Assembly: GCA_964500895.1 (NCBI GenBank)
Contig: CAZCQP010000006.1
Span: 1-64,000, forward strand
Source: CAZCQP01 sp964500895
GTDB lineage: Bacteria; Bacillota; Clostridia; Lachnospirales; JAISER01
Length of the DNA stretch: 64,000 nt
Direction: 5' to 3'
The notes beneath the pieces are model-generated. The model was not told the DNA's origin, made no database searches, and worked only from the letters and a program-made list of their open reading frames with translations. Shown one piece after another: positions 25,250 to 32,819 of the stretch; the stretch's first letter is position 1, and the number at the start of each line of letters is the position of its first letter. The translations under genes were made by a program, and so were the position numbers.

Positions 25250-26503
25250 TTATGCCACAACTTCACCGTTTTTAATCACGGTTTCCACTGGGGAAACCCC
25301 CAGCCTGTAAACGGCATCTTCAAATTGGGGCACGTGCCAAATTTGCACATCTGCCAGTTTGCCCGGCTCTAAGGTGCCTCGGTCATGGGAAAGCCCCAGT
25401 GCTTTAGCACCGCCGATGGTGGCAGCCAACAATGCTTCCGCTGGTGTCATGGCGTGGCGGCGGGTGGCCAGCATCATCACAAAGGCCATGGATTCCACCC
25501 ACACGCCTGGGTTGCAGTTGGTGCCCAGGGCTAAGGTTAGCCCGGCATCCAACATGGGCCGTGGGTTAAAAGGTTTGGGGTGGTTCACGGCAAAGTCTGT
25601 GGTGGGCAGCACAACACCGGTGACCCCGGCTTTCACCATCTTTTCAATGGCGGCGGGTGGGGTGTAGTTTAAGTGGTCGGCGGACACCATGCCCATGTCT
25701 GCGGCCAAGTCTGAACCGCCTATGTAGGAATAGCCGTCTGTATGGATTTTAGGCTTTAGCCCCGCATCCAGCCCTGCTTTTAGGATGGTTTCGCATTCTT
25801 TGGCATCGTAGAAGCCATCGTCGCACCAAATGTCGCAAAATACGGCCAGCCCGGAAGCGGCTACGGCAGGGATGGATTCTTTCAGCAGAAGCTCTATGTA
25901 CTGGGCTTTGGGCATGTTGGCAGGCCAGGCGTGGGCACCTAAAAAAGTGGGCATAATGTCCACAGGGAAGTTTTTGGCCAGCCGCTGAATCACCCGCAGC
26001 TGCTTCATTTCATCTTCCACATTCAGGCCGTAGCCAGACTTGATTTCAATGGTGGTGGTGCCATTTTGAATCATGGCGGAAAGCCGGGCGGCAGACTGGG
26101 CGTACAGCGCGTCCTCGCTGGCTTCCCTGGTCATGGCCATAGAGGCTTCCAACCCGGTTAAAGGGCAAGCTTTTTGAATGGCTTCCGGGTCGTTGGTGGT
26201 AAGCCGAACTGCATACTCTGCCCGACGGCTTCCCCCAAACACCAGATGGGTGTGGCAGTCTACAAAGCCGGGCACTACCGTTTTACCGGTGGCATCAATC
26301 ACTTTGGCCAGTGTGGTATCACACTGTTTGGCCACGGTGTCTTTGCTTCCCACGGCTACAATGCGGTTGCCTTGAATGGCTACGCAGCCCCCTTCAATAA
26401 TGCCCAGGGGGTTGCCCGGGGCAGGCACGCAGGTAACCAATTGCCCAGCGTTGGTAATAAGGGTGCCGGCTTGCACTTGTGTGGTTGACGGTGCATTGTC
26501 CAT
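25250..26503 (-). CDS. hutI: Imidazolonepropionase
   Basis: 417 residues of the amidohydrolase superfamily. HutI opens 4-imidazolone-5-propionate to N-formimino-glutamate. Metal ligands lie in FVDCHTHLVFGGSR (His ~84 and ~86); other family segments are TTTIEIKSGYGLN, FLGAHAWP, IHTDGYSYIGGSDLA, SADHLNY and LALGTNCNPG. The ATG at 26503 has only a modest ribosome site (AAGGAAGGAATAGCAT). It is the promoter-proximal gene of the hutI-hutH unit; no HutC-like operator was recognised upstream. Confidence 0.96.
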   Translation of the reverse strand: MDNAPSTTQVQAGTLITNAGQLVTCVPAPGNPLGIIEGGCVAIQGNRIVAVGSKDTVAKQCDTTLAKVIDATGKTVVPGFVDCHTHLVFGGSRRAEYAVRLTTNDPEAIQKACPLTGLEASMAMTREASEDALYAQSAARLSAMIQNGTTTIEIKSGYGLNVEDEMKQLRVIQRLAKNFPVDIMPTFLGAHAWPANMPKAQYIELLLKESIPAVAASGLAVFCDIWCDDGFYDAKECETILKAGLDAGLKPKIHTDGYSYIGGSDLAADMGMVSADHLNYTPPAAIEKMVKAGVTGVVLPTTDFAVNHPKPFNPRPMLDAGLTLALGTNCNPGVWVESMAFVMMLATRRHAMTPAEALLAATIGGAKALGLSHDRGTLEPGKLADVQIWHVPQFEDAVYRLGVSPVETVIKNGEVVA

Positions 26504-26655
26504 ATGCTATTCCTTCCTTCGCTCCAATTTTCTGAAATTGCTATGGGCCAAACATCTTGTCATACATGGGTTTATTTTAACGCAAACGGCCGGTTTTTAC
26601 AATACAAGCCAGAAATTAATGAATCAGAAAATTGTGCACAAGCCGACAAAAAGGC

Positions 26656-26696
26656 ATAAAAAATCCTTCCATGTCTATGTGGGCATGGAAGGATTT
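26656..26696 (-). terminator. Terminator of the coiled-coil gene
   Basis: Perfect 13-bp stem AAATCCTTCCATG/CATGGAAGGATTT with a 10-nt loop. On the minus strand it is followed by a T-run. Confidence 0.85.
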
Positions 26697-26703
26697 GAAG
26701 GGT

Positions 26704-27471
26704 TTATTGCTTCTTATCTGCTGCGGGTTGCTGGTTTGGGGTGTTGTTGGAACTGTCAATAGAGGTGGGCGTGTTTGGTGTTTCGGCCTGGGCACCATCG
26801 TTAGAGGTGCTTGTATCAGACATGGCTTGGGAAGCCTCATGGATGTCTTTCACCGCTTGCCCCATGTTTTTAGAAGCCTTATCTACCCCTTCTTTAAGTT
26901 TGCCAAGGTGTTGTTCCTTTTTTGCAGTGTTGACGCCCCGGCTTTTGTCCATCTTGATTTCAGATGTCAGCACATTGGCTTCCCCTCGAAGTTGCACTTT
27001 CTGTGCATTGGCACTTTGCAGGTTTTTTAAGCCCCTATCTGCTTCCAGCATAGCCTTTGCATTAAAGCTTAAATCCAGAACCACACCCTCTTCGGTGCTT
27101 CCCTTTTCGTTGACATCAGATTTGCTTTTAGAACCTTTGCCTTGCCCCTTTTTATTTTGCTCCAGCACAGACTCAGACATTTGGTCTATCTTTGCTTTTT
27201 CAATTTCCTTCAGTTGCTTTTCCAATTCCTCAATTTTGCTTTTCTTGGTTTCGGCATCGTAATGGTCGTTTTCGTTTACCTTTTGGATTTGCTTTTGAAT
27301 GTTTTCAAGCATTTTGTCGTAGCGTGCGCTTAACGCCAAAGATAGGCTGGAGCCACTGGGGCTACCTGTGTTTCCCGTTTTGGTTTCACCGGCCTTTTTT
27401 GCAACTGTACCCATGTGGCCAAAACCGCTGCCTGTTGATGCAAAAGGGATTTTTTGTACTGTCATGGTCAT
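26704..27471 (-). CDS. Uncharacterised coiled-coil protein (FlxA-like region)
   Basis: 255 residues with no signal peptide or membrane segment. The N-terminus is Gly/Ser/Thr-rich. It is followed by a charged coiled coil (MLENIQKQIQKVNEN then SKIEELEKQLKEIEKAKID, about 55-100) resembling the FlxA-like family of Clostridia, a Lys/Gly/Ser linker, a second helical region (SFNAKAMLEADRGLKNL...), and a low-complexity Ser/Thr/Asn/Pro/Gln tail. No function is assigned. It lies downstream of the BlaI/BlaR1-like pair, with a long inverted repeat containing BlaI-like half sites between, so it may belong to that regulon. The start at 27471 follows AGGAGGATG. Confidence 0.6.
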   Translation of the reverse strand: MTMTVQKIPFASTGSGFGHMGTVAKKAGETKTGNTGSPSGSSLSLALSARYDKMLENIQKQIQKVNENDHYDAETKKSKIEELEKQLKEIEKAKIDQMSESVLEQNKKGQGKGSKSKSDVNEKGSTEEGVVLDLSFNAKAMLEADRGLKNLQSANAQKVQLRGEANVLTSEIKMDKSRGVNTAKKEQHLGKLKEGVDKASKNMGQAVKDIHEASQAMSDTSTSNDGAQAETPNTPTSIDSSNNTPNQQPAADKKQ

Positions 27472-27490
27472 CCTCCTTGATTATTAATGT

Positions 27491-27531
27491 AAAACAAATG
27501 TAGTTATAAGGGGTATAACTACATTTGTTTT
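27491..27531. promoter_or_regulatory. 17-bp inverted repeat, candidate BlaI-type operator or terminator
   Basis: The arms AAAACAAATGTAGTTAT and ATAACTACATTTGTTTT are perfect, with a 7-nt loop. Each arm contains TACATTTGT, close to the TACA-nn-TGTA core bound by BlaI/MecI repressors. It lies between the BlaR1-like gene and the coiled-coil gene. As RNA it would also form a stable hairpin followed by a few T, so it could terminate blaR1-like transcription. A related sequence, AACTACGTTTGTTT, lies upstream of the BlaI-like gene at 29410-29423. Confidence 0.55.
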
Positions 27532-27580
27532 AACCTCTATTTTATATCGGTGTTTACAGCAAAATAATTTAGAAGATTTT

Positions 27581-28948
27581 TTAAAGTTTACCGCTTATGG
27601 CTAAAAACAGATGCTCCAAATCATTGCGGTTGGATAACTTTTCTGTAAAATACCTGGGCATATCCTTTGTGAAAAGTTCATGGGCAGAAAAGTGATAATT
27701 GGTGCCATTTATAAATTCAAAGGGGTGAGAGGTGTAATCAAAGTTTTTGGAACTGAGAACCACGGTGTCATAGCCGGTACTTGCATAATCCCCCAGCAAT
27801 GCACGTAAGGCCAATTGATCCACATAAATTGTATCGTTTTCTATAGCATAAATGTTAGGGTAAACCGTGGGGTCGATGGTTTGAAAGGTGGAATAATCGG
27901 GTTGGGTTAAGAGAATTTCAAACACAGCGTTATAGTTTTGGTTTAGGTTCAGATGGTTTGTATAAACAAAATGAACGGCTGTGTTCACCGTCATGCATAA
28001 AATGACCACGAATGTAGCCAAAGGGGTAACGTTGTGGCGGATAGGGTTAAAACGGTAAAGCCCTTCTATGCGGTCTTTTAATATGGTGTAAGCATCCGAA
28101 AAACCGTAGCCCAAGCCCGCAACAGAATGCCTGCTGGAACAGCCTTTTAACAATAACTGCCCATAGCGCTCCTTGGAATGGCCTTGAACCCCCATCACCT
28201 GGCTATCGCACAATAATTCCGTATCCCGCCTGAAATGTTTGAGGAACACCCCCATTACAGGATTGAACCACATGAAGCATTCCAAAAAATGCAGCAAACG
28301 AAATTTCACCGTATCCCCGTTTTGAATGTGGCTCAATTCATGCAAAAGCATGAGGTAAAGCTCTTGGTGCGTAAATTTTTCTTGGTAATTTTGGGGCAGC
28401 AAAATGCAGGAGGTTACCATGCCGTAGGATACAGGTGTATCTATGTATGCCGCAATGCTAACCCTTATTTCTCTTTTAATGCCTAAAGCGGCCTTGGCTT
28501 TTGATAATAAGTTTTTATGGTCATTGAAGGGAGGCATGTATTTAAAGGATTGCTGTATTTTCCAATTTAAAATAAAGTAGCCGGCCATTTTATAGATGAC
28601 AACCGATAGCCATAAAAGGGCCAAAAAGCAAGCCGCAACATACAAATAAGGGGCATAAGGTTTGTCTGTATACAACATGGCAAACAGCGGGCTTGTGAAG
28701 TAATGGTTAACCTCTAGGTTTGCAAGTACAAAGCTTAGAAGCAATACATACCAGCAGTAATAATTGGCTTGGACATGGCGGTTGATGTGCTTACTTTTTT
28801 TAACACACTGTATCATGCCATAAATAAGGTTAAAGTAGAAGGCAATACAAAGCCATTTCACTACCAACAGCAGCAGCATAAAAAAGAAAGCCGGCAGTAC
28901 AGCATGTTGAAGCATCAATGCCCGAAGGTGCATGACAAGGTTATCCAT
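27581..28948 (-). CDS. BlaR1-like M56 family membrane metallopeptidase
   Basis: 455 residues. Hydrophobic helices near 17-45, 60-80, 100-125 and 308-330 surround a cytoplasmic zinc peptidase domain with LLHELSHIQNGD (HExxH ~203-207) and the downstream acidic ligand in RRDTELLCDSQVMG (~244). This is the M56 topology of BlaR1/MecR1. The extracellular C-terminal part (~331-455) is only ~125 residues and shows no penicillin-binding Ser-x-x-Lys domain, so the signal is probably not a beta-lactam. The start overlaps closely with the BlaI-like gene, so cleavage of that repressor is the expected output. Confidence 0.85.
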   Translation of the reverse strand: MDNLVMHLRALMLQHAVLPAFFFMLLLLVVKWLCIAFYFNLIYGMIQCVKKSKHINRHVQANYYCWYVLLLSFVLANLEVNHYFTSPLFAMLYTDKPYAPYLYVAACFLALLWLSVVIYKMAGYFILNWKIQQSFKYMPPFNDHKNLLSKAKAALGIKREIRVSIAAYIDTPVSYGMVTSCILLPQNYQEKFTHQELYLMLLHELSHIQNGDTVKFRLLHFLECFMWFNPVMGVFLKHFRRDTELLCDSQVMGVQGHSKERYGQLLLKGCSSRHSVAGLGYGFSDAYTILKDRIEGLYRFNPIRHNVTPLATFVVILCMTVNTAVHFVYTNHLNLNQNYNAVFEILLTQPDYSTFQTIDPTVYPNIYAIENDTIYVDQLALRALLGDYASTGYDTVVLSSKNFDYTSHPFEFINGTNYHFSAHELFTKDMPRYFTEKLSNRNDLEHLFLAISGKL

Positions 28949-28949
28949 T

Positions 28950-29339
28950 TTATTTAACTTTCTTTTTCTCCAATATGTGCTTTAAGTCGGCAATTTCGTC
29001 CTGGGTCAGTTGGTTGTTTTCCAAAAACATGGCAAACATTTTTTTAAGGTTATTCTCATAGTACAAATGCAGAAATTGTTTGCTTTCCTCTAAAACACAT
29101 TCCGATTGGGATACAATGGGCCGATAGTAATACAGTTTGGCATTGTTTTCATCCACAGTAAAAGCCACAGCTTTTTTGGCTATAAGCCGCCGCAACAGGG
29201 TTTTAATGGTGGTCACCTCAAGGTCTTTTTCTTTTTGCACTTTCTCCACAATCTCCGCAGCGGTGGCCGGGGAATGCTCCCATAGTTTATTCATAATAAG
29301 CCATTCACTTTCGGATATTTTGGGTAACTTTTTATACAT
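28950..29339 (-). CDS. BlaI/MecI/CopY family transcriptional repressor
   Basis: 129 residues from ATG 29339 (AGGAGGGT upstream). The N-terminal winged helix reads ISESEWLIMNKLWEHSPATAAEIVEKVQ, TTIKTLLRRLIAKKAVAF, then a wing; the C-terminal helices provide dimerisation and, in relatives, the site cleaved after sensor activation. It is followed within 1 bp by the M56 gene, the standard sensor-repressor arrangement. Likely targets are its own promoter and the inverted repeat at 27491-27531. Confidence 0.9.
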   Translation of the reverse strand: MYKKLPKISESEWLIMNKLWEHSPATAAEIVEKVQKEKDLEVTTIKTLLRRLIAKKAVAFTVDENNAKLYYYRPIVSQSECVLEESKQFLHLYYENNLKKMFAMFLENNQLTQDEIADLKHILEKKKVK

Positions 29340-29501
29340 GATAACCCTCCTGCACCACGTAAAAATGCCTGGCCACCAATTTTGCAACTGCCTGTGTGGA
29401 TGGCCGTTTAACTACGTTTGTTTGAACGCTCACTTTGTATATCGGCAGTTATAACAAAAATGTTAGTTTCTTTTTGCAGCGGTAATGCAGCCCAAAACAT
29501 G

Positions 29502-29535
29502 TAAAAAGCCGGTATAGTGTGTGGCTATACCGGCT
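29502..29535 (-). terminator. Terminator of the SLH metallopeptidase gene
   Basis: Stem AGCCGGTATAG/CTATACCGGCT (11 bp, perfect) with a 7-nt loop, followed by five T on the minus strand. Confidence 0.85.
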
Positions 29536-29553
29536 GCTGCTGAGCATGTTTGC

Positions 29554-32469
29554 CTATTCTTCAGGTGTCGCTTCAGGAAGGGTTATGCCCATAAAAAGTA
29601 TTATTCCGCTGACTCCTTCGCTGGGGTAGAATGGTACATTGGGGTCTAACTTTTGCACCACAATGGTGCCGCCGGGCTTAAGGTTTGTGCCGTTAGGGTT
29701 ATAGAACACAATGGGTTCCAGCGTATCCAATGTGGAGTCTGGGTGGGCACCATGGAAGCTGAAGATGCCTTCATCCATGTTGGCAAAAAGGGTGATGCGG
29801 TAGTAGAGGTTCACGACTTCTAACGGTGCATCTGCCAAACCGGTGTCTGCAAATTGCTCCTGGGCCAGCACCCACTGGAAAGCGCCGTCATCGGTTGGTT
29901 CTGGTTGTGTGCGGTAGTAGTTCAACAGTTCGGTAAAAACCTGTGTTCCGCCGGTTTGCTGCTTTAAGTATTCCGCAAATATGCCGGATAAAGAATATCC
30001 CAATAAATTGCTGCCTAGGGTGTTATCATCTTCATGAAAGCCGTAAAGAGAGCGGCCGTTACGCACCCCCTCGGTGCCATACAGGTTATAGTATTTCACA
30101 CGTGGGATAAGCACACTGTTGGGGTATACAATTTCTTCCGCTGCCATAGACATGGCCTCGTTTAACCACGCTGGCATAAGCCTTTCAACAATGTAGGGGC
30201 TCATGATCATTGCGGAATCATTAATCAAATGCTGTAGTTCATGGAACAACACGGAATAACTGTTTGTGACACCTCTGCCGGGATAAAAAATCAAGGGATA
30301 CGTATCAATATGTATGATGGCGGCATGATTTGCTTCGGGATTAAAATCCCAAGGATTGAAATAGCCGCCTATATATCCGCTGGTGCCAGCAGGGTCAAAG
30401 TTATCTTGAATGTCATAAAGCAAAATATTCAGCATTCCATCGTTAGCAGGGTTATATAAGTCTCCGAAAACGTCAATGACCAGCCCAGATTTTTGGTCAT
30501 ACTCATTGGCAATTTGCACTGCCATGGCGGAGGTCACCACATAATCGGCATCAAAAACATCTGCCCAAACATAGCAATGTTCGCCCTTTACCAGAAGCTC
30601 AAAGGGCTTATCTTCCATATTTTCTAATGTGTTATCCAAAAATGCATGTTTTAACACCTTAAAAGTCTTCACATCCCCTACAGCGCTGGAGGTGGTGGTG
30701 CTATAAGGCTGGGGCTTGGACGCAAGGCTTGCCTTCAATTGGCTAAGGTCTGCCCGGGGGCTAAAAGGTATGGCATAAGGCTCCGAGGGTTCGGGTGCCA
30801 TGCGTTTGCCGGAAGCAGGTGGGGTTGTTACAATGCCTTCAAGGGGGCCGGTTGGCAGTTCCAAGACAGGCATATCGTACCATTCTGATGAAAAAAGATT
30901 AGAAATCATCACGTAGTCGCCGGAAATGCCATCGGAGGCATCCAAATCAAACATCACCATTATATCGCAGGTAGCGGTTTTGCCGCCGTCTTCTGTGGTG
31001 GCAGTGATGGTAGCAGTACCGAAGTCTAACGCTTTAACAGTGCCGGTATCGTCTACGGCTACCACATCGGGGTTGCTGGAATGCCAAGCAATGGTCTTGT
31101 TTTTGGCATTGCTGGGTGTAATGACGGGTTCAAACAGATATTTCTGCCCCACGCCCAGATACATGAAGGATTGATCCAGGGCAATGCTTTCAACAGGTAC
31201 ATTATTGTTGGAAGATGAACCACCTTTGTGGGGGCCGTTGCTTCTTGGGCTGGAAACGGAAGATACAGTGCTTTTGGTACCGTCCGGCAGGGTTACGTCC
31301 TTCACGCCAGAAGCGACGGTGACGGTATCGGGACTATTGCCTTTAATAACAGTGCCCGAAGCGTTTATGTGCACATTGCTAATGGTACCTTTATTTTCTA
31401 CGGTTACTTGTGCATTGGCTGTCAGATTTTTCACTTTGCTGGCACTGTCCAGGGTAAGGGTTGCCCCTTTGCCTTCAATAACCAGGTTTTGAACGTTGGC
31501 GCCCACAGCATTAACCTTTGTGCCCGCCATAACGGTCAGGTTTTGCACGGAACCAGACACAAACAGTGTACCGGCCTCCATGGCCAGGGTGTCTACAACA
31601 GCATTCTCTTGTATTTTTACCGAAACGGGGCCGTTGTTTTTAGCCACCACAAGGTGGGCAATGTGGGAATTACCCCTAATGATAACAGAATCTTTTCCGC
31701 CGCCCCGGACAATCACCGTGCCTGCCACGGTTACGCTGTCTAAGACCACCTCACCATTGCCTACGCCTTCGGCAATCATTAAGTCGCCGCCGACAGTCAT
31801 GTCTTTAAGCACGGCGCCGGAAGTGTTTACCAGCACACCGCTGGCGGTATCTTTGGAATAGCTACCGGCATGGTTCAAATACCCTTCCACAGCGTTGTCC
31901 AAAATGGCCAACACTTCGGCTCTGGTAATGTTGGCATCAAAGGCAAAGTTGCCTTTAAAAACCCCTTCCAGATACCCGTGGGCAGCCATGCCGTTTACAG
32001 ATTGCACGGCCCAATCTGGTATGTATTCGTTGGCATAAGCCTGCTTGGTACTTTCGGGTACCCCCAGCGCCACAGCCAATGCCCGTAGGGCTTCAGCCCG
32101 GGTTATGTTGGCGTTTGGCCGCATGGTGCCGTCTGGGTAGCCTGCAAAAACATTTGCGGCGGCAGCTTTAAGCAGGGGTTCTGTGTACCAGGCGCTTTTT
32201 TCCAAGTCTTCGTATTGGTTGGACGCTGTGTCTAAATAGCCCATTAAGCGTTCTAAAATAACGGAAATTTCAGCACGGGTGATTTTACCATCCGGCTTGA
32301 AACTGCCATCGGGGTACCCGCTGATAACCCCGTAACTGACAAAGTTGTTCACCGCTCCTTGCGCCCAGTGCCCGGAAATGTCAGTAAATTCTGCGGCATA
32401 GGCGGTTTGGCCAAACAGGCCCAAAAACATGGCCGCAGATAGCAACATTGCTAAAAATCGTTTGCGCAT
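29554..32469 (-). CDS. S-layer homology protein with Ig-like domain and HExxH peptidase domain
   Basis: 971 residues from ATG 32469 (GGAGG 5 bp upstream; an upstream ATG lacks spacing). A signal peptide precedes three SLH domains, ending with the ITRAEISVILERL, ITRAEALRALAVAL and ITRAEVLAILDNAV motifs, that anchor it to cell-wall polymer. A beta-helix-like repeat region follows (~210-400), then a Ser/Asn linker, a Big_2-type Ig domain (VESIALDQSFMYLGVGQKY..., ~430-510), and a C-terminal domain with VLFHELQHLIND (HExxH ~743-747) and WLNEAMSMAAEE downstream. The last resembles M30 hyicolysin-like metallopeptidases. It is probably a surface protease. Confidence 0.82.
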   Translation of the reverse strand: MRKRFLAMLLSAAMFLGLFGQTAYAAEFTDISGHWAQGAVNNFVSYGVISGYPDGSFKPDGKITRAEISVILERLMGYLDTASNQYEDLEKSAWYTEPLLKAAAANVFAGYPDGTMRPNANITRAEALRALAVALGVPESTKQAYANEYIPDWAVQSVNGMAAHGYLEGVFKGNFAFDANITRAEVLAILDNAVEGYLNHAGSYSKDTASGVLVNTSGAVLKDMTVGGDLMIAEGVGNGEVVLDSVTVAGTVIVRGGGKDSVIIRGNSHIAHLVVAKNNGPVSVKIQENAVVDTLAMEAGTLFVSGSVQNLTVMAGTKVNAVGANVQNLVIEGKGATLTLDSASKVKNLTANAQVTVENKGTISNVHINASGTVIKGNSPDTVTVASGVKDVTLPDGTKSTVSSVSSPRSNGPHKGGSSSNNNVPVESIALDQSFMYLGVGQKYLFEPVITPSNAKNKTIAWHSSNPDVVAVDDTGTVKALDFGTATITATTEDGGKTATCDIMVMFDLDASDGISGDYVMISNLFSSEWYDMPVLELPTGPLEGIVTTPPASGKRMAPEPSEPYAIPFSPRADLSQLKASLASKPQPYSTTTSSAVGDVKTFKVLKHAFLDNTLENMEDKPFELLVKGEHCYVWADVFDADYVVTSAMAVQIANEYDQKSGLVIDVFGDLYNPANDGMLNILLYDIQDNFDPAGTSGYIGGYFNPWDFNPEANHAAIIHIDTYPLIFYPGRGVTNSYSVLFHELQHLINDSAMIMSPYIVERLMPAWLNEAMSMAAEEIVYPNSVLIPRVKYYNLYGTEGVRNGRSLYGFHEDDNTLGSNLLGYSLSGIFAEYLKQQTGGTQVFTELLNYYRTQPEPTDDGAFQWVLAQEQFADTGLADAPLEVVNLYYRITLFANMDEGIFSFHGAHPDSTLDTLEPIVFYNPNGTNLKPGGTIVVQKLDPNVPFYPSEGVSGIILFMGITLPEATPEE

Positions 32470-32514
32470 ACAATCCTCCATTCATACATTCTTCTAACAA
32501 AATACCATAACAAA

Positions 32515-32544
32515 AGTATAGCCCAGCGCATTGTTTAAAGTCAA
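32515..32544 (-). promoter_or_regulatory. Promoter of the SLH metallopeptidase gene
   Basis: Minus strand: TTGACT (32544-32539), 18-bp spacer, TATACT (32520-32515), about 45 bp before the start codon. Confidence 0.6.
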
Positions 32545-32786
32545 TATGAACTTTATTGATTATTTTTAAACAGTTTGAACACATTTACGGCAAATTAAGT
32601 CATAAGGTGCATTCTAAAAATGGCAAACATTCATTTAAGGTATTGCTAATTTTTGACAGCGGGAATATACTTAGTCCAGGTAGGGATCTACATTTTATTA
32701 AAAAACCAAGACATAGAATGGGACACAATCGCCGACAATATGAATGTACAATTTGATTGCTTGCCTAAATTACTGGCAAATTGATT
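32545..32786. other. Intergenic region upstream of the chemoreceptor
   Basis: A/T-rich sequence between divergent genes. I see no ORF with a ribosome site, no sigma-D type promoter (TAAA-N15-GCCGATAA), and no left terminus of the TIR repeat. Confidence 0.5.
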
Positions 32787-32799
32787 GAATACAGGTTCT
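32787..32799 (+). repeat. Isolated end of the TIR repeat before the chemoreceptor
   Basis: GAATACAGGTTCT is identical to the right terminus of the element at 1-161 and lies 21 bp before the chemoreceptor start codon. No other part of the element is present, so it is either a remnant or a functional leader sequence shared by three genes. Confidence 0.5.
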
Positions 32800-32819
32800 A
32801 AAAAAATGGAGGAGAAGCA

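Noticed and set aside
27581..28948. Beta-lactam resistance sensor
   Set aside because: The extracellular part is too short for a penicillin-binding domain and lacks its Ser-x-x-Lys motif; no beta-lactamase gene is nearby.
32545..32786. Sigma-D promoter for the chemoreceptor
   Set aside because: TAAA and GCCGA-like elements occur but are 28 bp apart, not the required ~15.
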